NCBI RefSeq assembly: GCF_001544875.2
Contig: NZ_FCOA02000009.1
Location: 62,001 to 126,000, forward strand
Direction of reading: 5' to 3'
Source: Caballeronia hypogeia
GTDB taxonomy: Bacteria; Pseudomonadota; Gammaproteobacteria; Burkholderiales; Burkholderiaceae
DNA: 64,000 nucleotides
Shown one piece after another: positions 25,236 through 33,929 of the stretch. Under the pieces are notes generated by a model that was given only the letters and a program-made list of their open reading frames with translations, was not told the DNA's origin and did not search any database. Position 1 is the stretch's first letter; every line of letters begins with the position of its first letter. The translations under genes and the position numbers were made by a program.

Positions 25236-25304
25236 TGATGAACAACTAACCGAAAGCGAAGCGATTCGCGCCTGAGGCGAAAGCTTGAAGATGGAGACGA
25301 TCGA

Positions 25305-26984
25305 ATGTCCGTGAACTACGCCAGTCTGCGTTTCGAATACGAGCGCGCCCCCGATCACGATGCGCCCGCATCCGCGCCTTTTCCCGTCATCGTGGTCGGC
25401 GCGGGACCGGTCGGTCTTGCAACCGCGATCGACCTCGCGCAGCAGGGCGTGCGCACCGTTCTGCTCGACAACGACGACACCGTCTCCACCGGATCGCGCG
25501 CGATTTGTTTCGCCAAGCGCACGCTGGAAATCTTCGACCGCCTGGGCTGCGGCGATCGAATGATGGAGAAGGGCGTGAGCTGGAACGTCGGCAAGGTGTT
25601 TCTGGAGAACGACCTCGTCTACACGTTCAATCTGCTGCCGGAAACGGGCCATGCGCGTCCCGCGTTCATCAACTTGCAGCAGTACTACGTCGAGGGCTAT
25701 CTTGCCGAGCGCGCGATGCAACTGGAGCATCTGCAATTGCGCTGGAAGAGCAACGTCGTCGGCGTGACGCAGCATGACGATCATGTCGAACTGCAGGTCG
25801 AAACGCCCGATGGCGTCTATGCGCTGAAGGCGCAATACGTCGTCGCGGCCGACGGCTCGCGCAGCGCCATGCGAAAAGCTCTCAATCTCGACAGTCACGG
25901 CCGCACCTTCAAGGATCGCTTCCTGATTGCCGATGTGAAGATGAAAGCGCCGTTCCCGACAGAGCGATGGTTCTGGTTCGATCCGCCGTTTCATCGCAAC
26001 CAGTCGGTGCTGCTGCATCGACAGCCGGACGATGTGTGGCGCATCGACTTTCAGCTCGGCTGGGATGCCGACCCGGTCGCGGAGAAAGCGCCCGAACGCG
26101 TGATTCCGCGCGTCAAGGCCCTGCTCGGCGAGGACGCCGAATTCGAACTGGAATGGGTGAGCGTGTACACGTTCTCATGTCTGCGCATGGATAGCTTCAG
26201 GCATGGCCGCATCATCTTCGCGGGCGATAGTGCGCATGGCGTGTCGCCGTTCGGCGCGCGCGGCGCGAACAGCGGCGTGCAGGACGCGGACAATCTCGCG
26301 TGGAAGCTGAAGCTCGTCGTGAATGGCGACGCGCCGCATGCATTGCTCGACACGTATGCATCCGAGCGAGAATACGCGGCGGATGAAAACATCCTCAACT
26401 CGACGCGCGCGACCGATTTCATCACGCCGAAGAGCCCGGTATCGCGGCTCTTCCGCGACGCGACCTTGAAGCTCGCGAAGGACTGCGCGTTTGCGCGGCG
26501 CATCGCGAACAGCGGGCGTCTTTCGGTGCCCGCCGTGCTGCGCGACTCGCCGCTCAACACACCCGACCGTCCAGAAGACGCATTCAACGAAGCGATGATT
26601 CCCGGCGCGCCGTGCGTGGATGCACCCGTGCGCGTAGATGGCGACGACGCGTGGCTGCTGCATCAGACGCATGGCGGCGCATTCACCGGCATCTATTTCT
26701 GCGGGCTGGGACATGGTCCCGACGCCTGCGCGCAAAGCCTTGCGGCGCTCGCTAATGCGCCGCTGCCGGTGAGCGCGCTGGTGGTCGTGCCCAAAGGCAT
26801 GACGGCCACGTTACCGGGCGTGACGGTAGTGGAGGATGTCGAAGGCATGGTCGCGCATCGTTTCGACGCGCGACCCGGCACCTTCTATCTGCTGCGGCCG
26901 GATCAACACGTATGCGCGCGCTGGCGCGCCTTCGACGCCAAAGCGGTCGATGCGGCCGTCAAGCGCGCAACCTGCAACGGATGA
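25305..26984 (+). CDS. FAD-dependent aromatic hydroxylase-like monooxygenase
   Basis: A 559-residue flavoprotein monooxygenase of the PheA/MhpA type. It has an N-terminal FAD fold VIVVGAGPVGLATAIDLA (about 29-46), the DG motif VVAADGSRSAMRKAL, and the second FAD contact GRIIFAGDSAHGVSPFGARG. A thioredoxin-like C-terminal domain appears in part (FYLLRPDQHVCARWRAF). It would hydroxylate an aromatic or similar substrate with NAD(P)H and oxygen. The exact substrate is unknown. The overlapping DUF2783 gene and nearby IclR regulator are the usual companions. Confidence 0.85.
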   Translation: MSVNYASLRFEYERAPDHDAPASAPFPVIVVGAGPVGLATAIDLAQQGVRTVLLDNDDTVSTGSRAICFAKRTLEIFDRLGCGDRMMEKGVSWNVGKVFLENDLVYTFNLLPETGHARPAFINLQQYYVEGYLAERAMQLEHLQLRWKSNVVGVTQHDDHVELQVETPDGVYALKAQYVVAADGSRSAMRKALNLDSHGRTFKDRFLIADVKMKAPFPTERWFWFDPPFHRNQSVLLHRQPDDVWRIDFQLGWDADPVAEKAPERVIPRVKALLGEDAEFELEWVSVYTFSCLRMDSFRHGRIIFAGDSAHGVSPFGARGANSGVQDADNLAWKLKLVVNGDAPHALLDTYASEREYAADENILNSTRATDFITPKSPVSRLFRDATLKLAKDCAFARRIANSGRLSVPAVLRDSPLNTPDRPEDAFNEAMIPGAPCVDAPVRVDGDDAWLLHQTHGGAFTGIYFCGLGHGPDACAQSLAALANAPLPVSALVVVPKGMTATLPGVTVVEDVEGMVAHRFDARPGTFYLLRPDQHVCARWRAFDAKAVDAAVKRATCNG

Positions 26985-27190
26985 ATCGTATGAAGCTCAA
27001 TCTCGAACTGAACATTCCCGATCACGACGCGTTCTACGAGCGCCTCATCGACACGCACAACGGCTTGTCAGACGAACAGAGCCAGATGCTCAACGCGAAG
27101 CTGATCCTGCTGCTGGCGAATCATATCGGCGACAACGACGTGCTGAAGGAAGCGCTGACGATGGCGCGTCACGGCCTCGTCGCGAACTGA
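26981..27190 (+). CDS. DUF2783 domain protein
   Basis: A 69-residue protein with the block LNLELNIPDHDAFYERLID and LNAKLILLLANHIGDNDVL, typical of DUF2783. Its ATG overlaps the monooxygenase stop (ATGA). A second ATG nine bases on (26990) is an equally good start. The family is regularly found next to FAD monooxygenases and may be a small partner or accessory helix protein. Function is inferred from neighbours. The 3' end overlaps the convergent mobB gene by 22 bp. Confidence 0.75.
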   Translation: MNRMKLNLELNIPDHDAFYERLIDTHNGLSDEQSQMLNAKLILLLANHIGDNDVLKEALTMARHGLVAN

Positions 27191-27711
27191 TCCTCGAGCG
27201 CGATGCCCACGCGCTCGCAGATGAACGCGCCGATGCCCGCGATGTCATCGAGCGCGAGCAGCGGCAGCGCCGTATCGAGCGCGGCGGGTTCGTCGGTTGC
27301 GATTGCAATGATCGCCACATCGGTTTTATAGAGCGGATCGCGGCCCGCCGAGGGCCGCACCACTTCCAGCCGCGGTATCGGCTCGCGCGCGAATCCCTCG
27401 ACGATCACGAGGTCCGCGTGCGAGAGGCGCGCGGCCAATTCGCCAAGCGGCGGCTCGTCCGCACCGTTCAATTCGCGCACGATCGCATAGCGATAAGGCG
27501 ACGCGATCAGCACTTCTCCCGCGCCCGCGCGACGAAAGCGCGCACTGTCCTTGCCCGGCGGCTCCAGCTCGACCGAATGATGGCTATGTTTGATGACGTT
27601 GACGACGAGGCCGTGCGCCCCCAGCCACGGCAGCAGTGCTTCGATCAACGTGGTCTTGCCCTGTCCCGAGCGGCCCGAGATGCCGAAGAGCGGCGGATGA
27701 CGCGAATTCAT
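27169..27711 (-). CDS. mobB: Molybdopterin-guanine dinucleotide biosynthesis protein MobB
   Basis: A 180-residue P-loop protein. Walker A is GRSGQGKTTLIEALL at about 10-24. NVIKHSHHSVELEPPGKDS and a later LVIVEGFAREPIPRLEVVR match MobB. It binds GTP and supports attachment of GMP to molybdopterin, aiding MobA. The ATG at 27711 starts just before the P-loop. A GTG at 27753 would add 14 residues. No other molybdenum gene is in the window. Confidence 0.85.
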   Translation of the reverse strand: MNSRHPPLFGISGRSGQGKTTLIEALLPWLGAHGLVVNVIKHSHHSVELEPPGKDSARFRRAGAGEVLIASPYRYAIVRELNGADEPPLGELAARLSHADLVIVEGFAREPIPRLEVVRPSAGRDPLYKTDVAIIAIATDEPAALDTALPLLALDDIAGIGAFICERVGIALEDQFATRP

Positions 27712-27856
27712 GCGAATGGTCGGCTGATTTGTAAGTTTTGGAGCGATGTCCACCGTGAGGCGGAGTCGGTCAAGAGAGTGTAACGGGTCGATGGCGAGCG
27801 GCCTGAAATCGCGCTATCGTCGGGCATTGCCTTTGCGGCAGATCACGCTCGCGCGC

Positions 27857-27878
27857 AGCGGGCTTCCGACCCGCTTTT
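27857..27878 (+). terminator. Terminator-like hairpin in the nrdJ leader
   Basis: AGCGGG (27857-27862) pairs with CCCGCT (27870-27875) around a 7-base loop and runs into TTTT, 43 bp before the nrdJ start. No plus-strand gene ends nearby, since mobB is on the other strand. It may therefore be an attenuator in the nrdJ leader rather than an end-of-gene terminator. Confidence 0.4.
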
Positions 27879-27920
27879 GACCTCCGTCGCGCGCTGCTTC
27901 AGGCGTTCAAAGGACCCGAC

Positions 27921-30443
27921 ATGGCCGAAGACAATCCCAGCACTGCTATCGCACCGCAGCAGTTTTCCACCGACGTGATGCTCGAAAAATACGCCAAGGG
28001 CGACGAGACGCGCGTCGAAGATATCTATCGACGCGTGGCGCGCGGTGTGGCGCAAGCCGAACCGCAGGAGCTACGCGCGAAGATCGAAGCGGAGTTCGTC
28101 GATAACTTCAAACGCGGCGCGCTCGGCGCGGGACGCATCATGAGCGCGGCGGGCGCGGGCATCGACGCGACGCTCATCAACTGCTTCGTGCAACCCGTCG
28201 GCGATGCGATACAGGGCGCCGACAGCAACGGTCTGCCGGGCATCTACGTCGCGCTGCTTCAGGCCGCCGAGACGATGCGGCGCGGCGGCGGCGTCGGCTA
28301 TAACTTTTCCGCGATTCGTCCGCATGGCGCGCGCGTGCATTCCACGGGATCGTCGGCATCGGGTCCGTGCAGTTATATGGACGTGTTCGATGCATCGTGC
28401 CGTACGGTGGAAAGCGCGGGCGCGCGGCGCGGAGCGCAGATGGGCATACTCGACTGCACGCATCCCGACCTGCTCGAGTTCATCGCGGCGAAGCACGAGA
28501 AAGGACGCTGGAACAACTTCAACGTCTCGGTCGCGGTCACCGACGAATTCATGCAGGCCGTCGCCGACGACGCAGTCTGGCAACTGGTGCACAAGGCAGA
28601 GCCATCGCCTTCGCAACGCACGGCCCAAGGCATTCATCAGCGCGAAGACGGTTTATGGGTCTATCGCGAGGTGAACGCGCGCGAAGTGTGGAACACGATC
28701 ATGCGTTCGACCTACGATGTCGCCGAACCGGGCATCGTGTTCATGTCGCGCATGAACGGCGACAACAATCTGCGCGCGATCGAAGCGATCCGCGCGACCA
28801 ATCCATGCGGCGAGCAGCCGCTGCCCGCATACGGTTGCTGCAATCTCGGCCCGCTCAATCTCACGCGTTTCGTGCGCGATCCGTTCGCGCAGATGCGCGG
28901 TGGCCAGCCGTCATTCGACTGGGACGGCCTCATGCACTCCACACGCACGCAAGTGCGTTTCCTCGACGACGTGCTCGACGTGACCCTCTGGCCGCTCGAC
29001 GAACAGGCGCGTGAAGCAGAAGCGAAGCGCCGGATCGGCGTGGGCTTCACCGGACTCGGCGACGTACTCGTGATGCTCGGCCTGCGTTATGACGCGCAGG
29101 AAGGGCGCGATTTCGCGGCCCGCGTCGCACGCACGATGCGTGACGAGGCGTATCGCGCATCGGTGGAACTCGCGAAGGAACGCGGCAAGTTTCCGCGCTT
29201 CGATGCGAAGCGTTATCTGGAAGAGGGCACGTTCGCGTCGCGTCTGCCCGACGACATCAAGAACGCGATTCGCGAGCATGGTATTCGCAACAGCCATTTG
29301 CTTTCCATCGCGCCGACCGGCACCGTGAGCCTGGCGTTCGCGGACAACGCATCGAACGGCATCGAGCCCGCGTTCTCGTGGACCTATCAGCGCACCAAGC
29401 GCATGGCGGACGGCTCGCGTCAGACCTTCGCCGTCGAGGATCATGCGTACAGGCTTTATCGCGAGATGGGCGGCGATGTGAACGCGCTGCCCGACTACTT
29501 CGTGAGCGCGCTGGAAATGTCCGCGCACGATCATATGGAGATGATGGCAGTGGTGCAGCCCTTCGTCGATACATCGATCTCGAAGACCGTGAATGTGCCC
29601 GCCGATTATCCGTTCGACAAGTTTCAGGATCTTTACCTCGAAGCGTGGCGGCGCGGCCTGAAAGGGCTGGCCACTTATCGTCCGAACGAAACCCTCGGTG
29701 CGGTGCTTTCGGTCACGCCCGCTGAAACACCGAGCGATTCACCCGATCCCGAACTCGATCTCGATCCGTTGCGCATCGCAATCGATCATCGGCCGAAGGG
29801 GGAGTTGCCCGCGATCATCGAGAAGGTCGAGTATCTGACGCAGGCGGGCAAGAAGTCGCTTTATCTCGCGGTGTCGTTCATAGAGGTGACGGGACGCATC
29901 GGCGGCGAGGACGTGACGATCGAGCGGCCCATCGAGTTCTTCATTCCAACGGGGCAGCGCGACGAATCGCAGCAATGGATCACCGCGACGATGCGTTCCC
30001 TGTCACTCGCCGCGCGCGGTGGTTTCGCTGCGCGCACCCTGCAGGATATGCGCAAGGTGTCGTGGGATCGCGGACAGGTGCGGCTCGGCGATGTCGAGCG
30101 TCTCGATGGTCATCGCAGTCCGCGCTGGCACGACTCCGAAGTCGCGGCGTTAGCGTATGCGATCCAGCAGATTCTTCATCGCCGCGGTTTTCTCGATGCA
30201 GAAGGCGATCAGGTACCGTCGCGCATGCTTGCGCGCCAGCGCGCCGATCGCACGTCGCATCCGGTAGCTGTAGCAGACGAGCCCGATGAAGTATCCGAGG
30301 GTGTCGCGCCAGGCGAGTTCGATCCTCATGGCCTTCCCCAGATGCACGGCCGAAAATGCGAGACGTGTGGTGCTAACGCGGTCATCCGCAAGGACGGATG
30401 CGACTTCTGCACGTCATGCGGTGAGATCGGCGCGTGCGGTTAA
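27921..30443 (+). CDS. nrdJ: Adenosylcobalamin-dependent ribonucleoside-diphosphate reductase (class II)
   Basis: An 840-residue class II ribonucleotide reductase that makes deoxyribonucleotides using adenosylcobalamin as the radical source. Visible motifs are MRRGGGVGYNFSAIRPHG, ASGPCSYMDVFDASCRTVES, the active-site NPCGEQPLPAYGCCNLGPLN, and a Cys-rich tail (CETCG...CDFCTSCGEIGACG) that may bind zinc or relay electrons. The B12 requirement ties it to the cob genes 14-36 kb downstream. No cobalamin riboswitch is visible in its leader, but there is a terminator-like hairpin. Confidence 0.92.
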   Translation: MAEDNPSTAIAPQQFSTDVMLEKYAKGDETRVEDIYRRVARGVAQAEPQELRAKIEAEFVDNFKRGALGAGRIMSAAGAGIDATLINCFVQPVGDAIQGADSNGLPGIYVALLQAAETMRRGGGVGYNFSAIRPHGARVHSTGSSASGPCSYMDVFDASCRTVESAGARRGAQMGILDCTHPDLLEFIAAKHEKGRWNNFNVSVAVTDEFMQAVADDAVWQLVHKAEPSPSQRTAQGIHQREDGLWVYREVNAREVWNTIMRSTYDVAEPGIVFMSRMNGDNNLRAIEAIRATNPCGEQPLPAYGCCNLGPLNLTRFVRDPFAQMRGGQPSFDWDGLMHSTRTQVRFLDDVLDVTLWPLDEQAREAEAKRRIGVGFTGLGDVLVMLGLRYDAQEGRDFAARVARTMRDEAYRASVELAKERGKFPRFDAKRYLEEGTFASRLPDDIKNAIREHGIRNSHLLSIAPTGTVSLAFADNASNGIEPAFSWTYQRTKRMADGSRQTFAVEDHAYRLYREMGGDVNALPDYFVSALEMSAHDHMEMMAVVQPFVDTSISKTVNVPADYPFDKFQDLYLEAWRRGLKGLATYRPNETLGAVLSVTPAETPSDSPDPELDLDPLRIAIDHRPKGELPAIIEKVEYLTQAGKKSLYLAVSFIEVTGRIGGEDVTIERPIEFFIPTGQRDESQQWITATMRSLSLAARGGFAARTLQDMRKVSWDRGQVRLGDVERLDGHRSPRWHDSEVAALAYAIQQILHRRGFLDAEGDQVPSRMLARQRADRTSHPVAVADEPDEVSEGVAPGEFDPHGLPQMHGRKCETCGANAVIRKDGCDFCTSCGEIGACG

Positions 30444-30457
30444 AAGGTTGAACAAAA

Positions 30458-30483
30458 AAGGCGCGGGCCTTCGTCCGCGCCTT
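30458..30483. terminator. Strong bidirectional terminator after nrdJ
   Basis: AAGGCGCGG (30458-30466) pairs with CCGCGCCTT (30475-30483). The T run lies on the minus-strand side (TTTTTTG), so it is strongest for the small minus-strand gene at 30488-30643. It also sits 14 bp after the nrdJ stop. Confidence 0.8.
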
Positions 30484-30487
30484 CATC

Positions 30488-30643
30488 TCATGCGCACTGC
30501 GCGCGTTCTTCCATTTCCTGTTTCGTTTCCTCTGCAACGGCTTGCGTACGCTTTGCCTGTTGCACGAACGGACGCCACACGGGCGTGGCCGAAGGGAAAT
30601 CGTCCAGCAGCGAGAACTGCTCCAGCGAAGTGTTATCGAACAT
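30488..30643 (-). CDS. 51-residue small protein
   Basis: A short gene on the minus strand. It begins MFDNTSLEQFSLLDDFPSA, then PVWRPFVQQAKRTQAVAEE, and ends in an acidic/basic helix. AGAGG lies 7 bp before the ATG, and a strong terminator with a T run begins 3 bp after the stop. There is no signal or membrane segment. I recognise no family. The ribosome site and terminator argue that it is real. Confidence 0.6.
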   Translation of the reverse strand: MFDNTSLEQFSLLDDFPSATPVWRPFVQQAKRTQAVAEETKQEMEERAQCA

Positions 30644-30676
30644 GATGACCTCTCGATTCAATTGCTGACACGCGCA

Positions 30677-31045
30677 TTAACGCGTTACGTTTGTCTGCGT
30701 CGCCGAGCCATTGGCGTACTCGACGATCTCACGGTTGCGTGCTTCCGCCTGTGCGGCATCGCGCGTGCGCTGCTCGCTTTGCGCGGCAACTGCATCGCCC
30801 CACATGCTGCGCTCCGGATACGTATTGCGATTCAACGCGGGCAGCGAACCGTTCGAATACGCGGCGGCCAGTTCGGCGCGCACCTGAGCGCGCGTCTTCG
30901 GCGTATCGCCGGCATTGGTCTGCGTTTGCGTCTGCACCTGATACGTGCCCGCATGGCCGATGCCCTGACCGCTTTCCGCGAACGCGGTGGTCGTGACGAC
31001 GGCCGAGATGGCGGCGAGTGAGAACCCCGTGATGAGCTGTTTCAT
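30677..31045 (-). CDS. DUF4148 secreted protein
   Basis: A 122-residue exported protein. A signal peptide (MKQLITGFSLAAISAVVTTT, cut near AFA-ES) is followed by a Gln/Thr-rich segment (QVQTQTQTNAG) and the DUF4148 core KTRAQVRAELAAAYSNGSLP. AAAGGAG precedes the ATG at 31045. It should be periplasmic. The family is common in Burkholderia, often stress-linked, and has no defined activity. Confidence 0.82.
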   Translation of the reverse strand: MKQLITGFSLAAISAVVTTTAFAESGQGIGHAGTYQVQTQTQTNAGDTPKTRAQVRAELAAAYSNGSLPALNRNTYPERSMWGDAVAAQSEQRTRDAAQAEARNREIVEYANGSATQTNVTR

Positions 31046-31246
31046 GCTTGCGACTCCTTTCATTCGGATGCTTCGTGCGGGCAAATGCGGATTGCATTCG
31101 GTGGATCAGCACGCTGCGTTACGAATGAATGTATCCGCGCGGCATCACGCGGATAAATGCCGGATCGGCGAATAGATTTATCGATTTCGGCGAATAATCG
31201 CGCCGCGCCTTGACGGGCGGGCGTTTGCGGCGCGATGAAAGAATCG

Positions 31247-31777
31247 TCAGGCGAGCTGCTTGTGGAAGAAAGTCGTGGCGCAGAAGGCGCCGTCGGGCAT
31301 GAGCGCATAGTTCGGCACGACGCCGACGCGCTGCCATCCGGCGCGTTCATAGAGACGTTCGGCATCGCCGCCGGTGACGGTATCGAGCACGAGCACGGAC
31401 TTGCCTGCGGTGCGCGCGGCATCGTCGGCGGCCGTCATAAGACGATGCGCGATACCTTGCCTTCGCGCGCGACGCGCCACCAGCATCTTCGCGATATCCG
31501 CGCGATGCGGCTGATTCTCGGGCTGATCGATGACGACCTGCACCGTGCCCACGATGCGCGCTTCGCCATCGACGGCCACGAGCAGGATGCGTTCGTCGCG
31601 CGCGACGCCATGCGCCACGCGTGTCCAGAATTCGACTGCCGTGGCGCGCGAGATCGGCAGCATGAAGCTCACGGACGCGCCGCCTTCCACGCAATCGATG
31701 AGCACGTCCGCCAGCGCTTCGACGTGGTCGAATACTTCGTTCGCGCCAATGCGGCGCACGGTGATGTTGTCGTTCAT
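31247..31777 (-). CDS. GNAT-family N-acetyltransferase
   Basis: A 176-residue GNAT enzyme. The acetyl-CoA loop is LVARRARRQGIAHRLMTAAD (R-R-x-G-x-A) at about 100-120. LVLDTVTGGDAERLYERAGW follows and a C-terminal strand ends the fold. It resembles acetyltransferases of the aminoglycoside or amino-acid type, but the substrate is not readable. It lies 36 bp downstream of the LysR gene on the same strand. Confidence 0.82.
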   Translation of the reverse strand: MNDNITVRRIGANEVFDHVEALADVLIDCVEGGASVSFMLPISRATAVEFWTRVAHGVARDERILLVAVDGEARIVGTVQVVIDQPENQPHRADIAKMLVARRARRQGIAHRLMTAADDAARTAGKSVLVLDTVTGGDAERLYERAGWQRVGVVPNYALMPDGAFCATTFFHKQLA

Positions 31778-31813
31778 TGTTGTTTGCCGTGACGCCTGAT
31801 GTCAGATGATTCG

Positions 31814-32824
31814 CTATGCAACGACATCTTCGGTGCCCGCGACTTCCGGCGTGCCGTGACGAATCACGGTCGGCGACGCGGTGCTCGTCGGCAGGCAGCG
31901 CTCTTCCGCGTCCTTCTGACCCTGCAGGAGCGGACAACGCTCGAACAACTCGGCTGCCCAATCCACGAACACGCGCACCTTCGGCGACAGATGCCGGTTA
32001 TGCGGATACACCGCGGAAATAGGCATCGGCAGCGGATTCCATTGCGGCAGCACCTCGATCAGCTCGCCCGCGCGCAAATGCGGCAAGGCCATGAAACGCG
32101 GCACCTGAATGATGCCCACACCCTTCAGGCCGCAGCTCAGATACGCTTCGGCATCGTTCACCGCGATCATGCCGCGCATCTTCACTTCAATGGTTTCATC
32201 GTCCACGACGAAGTCCATGTCCATCACGCGGCCGGTGCGGCTCGAAAAGTAGTTCACGGCCGTGTGGTTCTGCAAATCCTCGAGCGTCTTCGGCGTGCCG
32301 TTGCGTTCGAGATATTGCGGCGCCGCTACGGTCACGCCCTGAAACACGCCGATGCGCCGAGCGACGAGACTCGAATCCTGCAGCGTGCCGACGCGAATCA
32401 CGCAATCGACGCCTTCCTGAATCAGATCGACCGGCTTGTCGCCGAAGCCCATCATCAGTTCGATATCCGGGTAGCGCGTGTGGAAATCGCATAGCTGCGG
32501 CATGACGATGAGCCGCCCGATCGCGCCCGGCATATCCACGCGCAGCTTGCCGTGCGGACCTTTTCCGCTGCCAGAGAACGAGCTTTCCGCTTCCTCGATG
32601 TCCGCGAGTATGCGCACGCAGCGCTCGTAATACGCAGCGCCGTCCGGCGTGAGATTGAGTCTGCGCGTGGTGCGCTGAAGCAGGCGCACGTTCAGGTGCG
32701 CTTCAAGGTTCTGAATGATTGTCGTGACGGATGCGCGCGGCAGATTGAGTGTGTCCGCTGCGCGCGAAAAACTGTTTGTGTCGACGACGCGGGTGAAGAC
32801 CTGCATTGCTTGTAGCCGATCCAT
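31814..32824 (-). CDS. ceoR: LysR-type regulator of the RND efflux operon (CeoR/BpeT-like)
   Basis: A 336-residue LysR protein. The DNA-binding domain covers 1-60 (MQVFTRVVDTNSFSRAADTL and SVTTIIQNLEAHLNVRLLQR). The co-inducer domain runs from about 90 to 300. An unusual long tail ends VVA. It is divergent from llpE-ceoA-ceoB-opcM, the layout known for CeoR in Burkholderia cenocepacia and BpeT in B. pseudomallei. That system responds to salicylate and chloramphenicol-type compounds. Position and order support the name more than sequence alone. Confidence 0.82.
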   Translation of the reverse strand: MDRLQAMQVFTRVVDTNSFSRAADTLNLPRASVTTIIQNLEAHLNVRLLQRTTRRLNLTPDGAAYYERCVRILADIEEAESSFSGSGKGPHGKLRVDMPGAIGRLIVMPQLCDFHTRYPDIELMMGFGDKPVDLIQEGVDCVIRVGTLQDSSLVARRIGVFQGVTVAAPQYLERNGTPKTLEDLQNHTAVNYFSSRTGRVMDMDFVVDDETIEVKMRGMIAVNDAEAYLSCGLKGVGIIQVPRFMALPHLRAGELIEVLPQWNPLPMPISAVYPHNRHLSPKVRVFVDWAAELFERCPLLQGQKDAEERCLPTSTASPTVIRHGTPEVAGTEDVVA

Positions 32825-32915
32825 GTTCTCTCACCTTCTTTGCTTAGCGACGCAAGGAATTAAGCGCGCGCTAAAGAATGCCCGAAACAAAAATCGCGAG
32901 GGATAACCACGATTG

Positions 32916-32930
32916 TTCGGTGCGACCGAA
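32916..32930. promoter_or_regulatory. Candidate CeoR binding site
   Basis: TTCGGT and ACCGAA form a perfect 6-3-6 inverted repeat in the 218-bp gap between ceoR and llpE. Within it lies a T-N11-A core (TCGGTGCGACCGA), the usual LysR recognition pattern. It is 92 bp before the ceoR start and 113 bp before llpE, a position suited to control of both. Confidence 0.5.
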
Positions 32931-33042
32931 TTGTGTTGCCGGATTATAGGCATTTATTAAAAAAGGCGCGGCCTCCAGAATTCGCACCATCGCAACCCAT
33001 GCGTGTCGGCCTTGCTGCATCGGCCCTGCACCGAAAATAACC

Positions 33043-33861
33043 ATGGCAACACTGTTGGATCTGGAGTCGAGTCCGCGCCTGTGCATCGAGGATGCGCAGA
33101 TCACCGGACACGTTCAACCAATCACCCTGCGCAGCTATCGTCCCGCCTCGGATGGCACGGTGCTGCCCATTGTTCTTTACTTCCACGGCGGCGGTTTTAT
33201 TCGCGGCGGACTCGACGACGCCGACATCGCCGCCGCGACCATCGCCCGCGATACGCCCGCGTGGGTCATCTCCGTGGGCTATTCGCTCGCGCCCGCGTTT
33301 CCGTTTCCGGCCGCGCCGGAAGACGGTTATCGCGCGGCGCAATGGGCGGTCGCCCATGCTCGCGCACAGCGCGCGGACCCGCAGCGCATCGGCATCGCGG
33401 GACATGATGCGGGCGGCAATCTCGCGACATGCGTGGCCGCTATCGCACGGGATCGCGGCGATATTCGCATGTCCGCGCAAGCGCTGCTCGCGCCGCTGCT
33501 CGACCCGAGCATGACGCGCCTGGCCGACGAACGCAAAGTGCTGTGTCCCGATTTCGAAGCATGCGAATGCGCGCAGTGGTATCGCGCTTATCTGCCGAAT
33601 GCATCGCAACGTTTGCATCCGTATGCCGCGCCGCTCGAATCGCGCCGTCTCGCGGGATTGCCGCCCGCGCTCATCGCGAGCGCCGAGCATGACCTGCTGC
33701 ATATCGAAGCGGAGAAATACGCGGGCGAACTGATTGCCGCCGGTGTGCCGACCGAAGTCACCCGTCATTGCAAGACTTCGCATCAGGCACTTGCCGCGCA
33801 TCCCGACGCACTCGCCGATGTCGTCGCTTTCTTCAGGAAGCGGCTGATTCGCGGAAAGTGA
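33043..33861 (+). CDS. llpE: Alpha/beta hydrolase LlpE (lipase-like) with Asp at the nucleophile
   Basis: A 272-residue hormone-sensitive-lipase-type protein. It has the oxyanion-hole HGGGF (about 51-55), then GHDAGGNLAT where the family normally has a serine (GDSAGGN). The remaining acid and base are visible (SAEHDLL and TSHQAL). Asp instead of Ser would change or abolish esterase chemistry. LlpE is the first gene of ceo-type operons and is known as dispensable for drug resistance. It overlaps no neighbour; ceoA starts 69 bp on. Confidence 0.8.
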   Translation: MATLLDLESSPRLCIEDAQITGHVQPITLRSYRPASDGTVLPIVLYFHGGGFIRGGLDDADIAAATIARDTPAWVISVGYSLAPAFPFPAAPEDGYRAAQWAVAHARAQRADPQRIGIAGHDAGGNLATCVAAIARDRGDIRMSAQALLAPLLDPSMTRLADERKVLCPDFEACECAQWYRAYLPNASQRLHPYAAPLESRRLAGLPPALIASAEHDLLHIEAEKYAGELIAAGVPTEVTRHCKTSHQALAAHPDALADVVAFFRKRLIRGK

Positions 33862-33929
33862 CCGCAAGAAACGGCAGGCCAGTCACGCATCACACAACAA
33901 CAATCTCAACGCAACCGGAGCCTCTCATC

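Noticed and set aside
31046..31246. Coding region between the DUF4148 gene and the GNAT
   Set aside because: Short frames occur but without ribosome sites or recognisable sequence.
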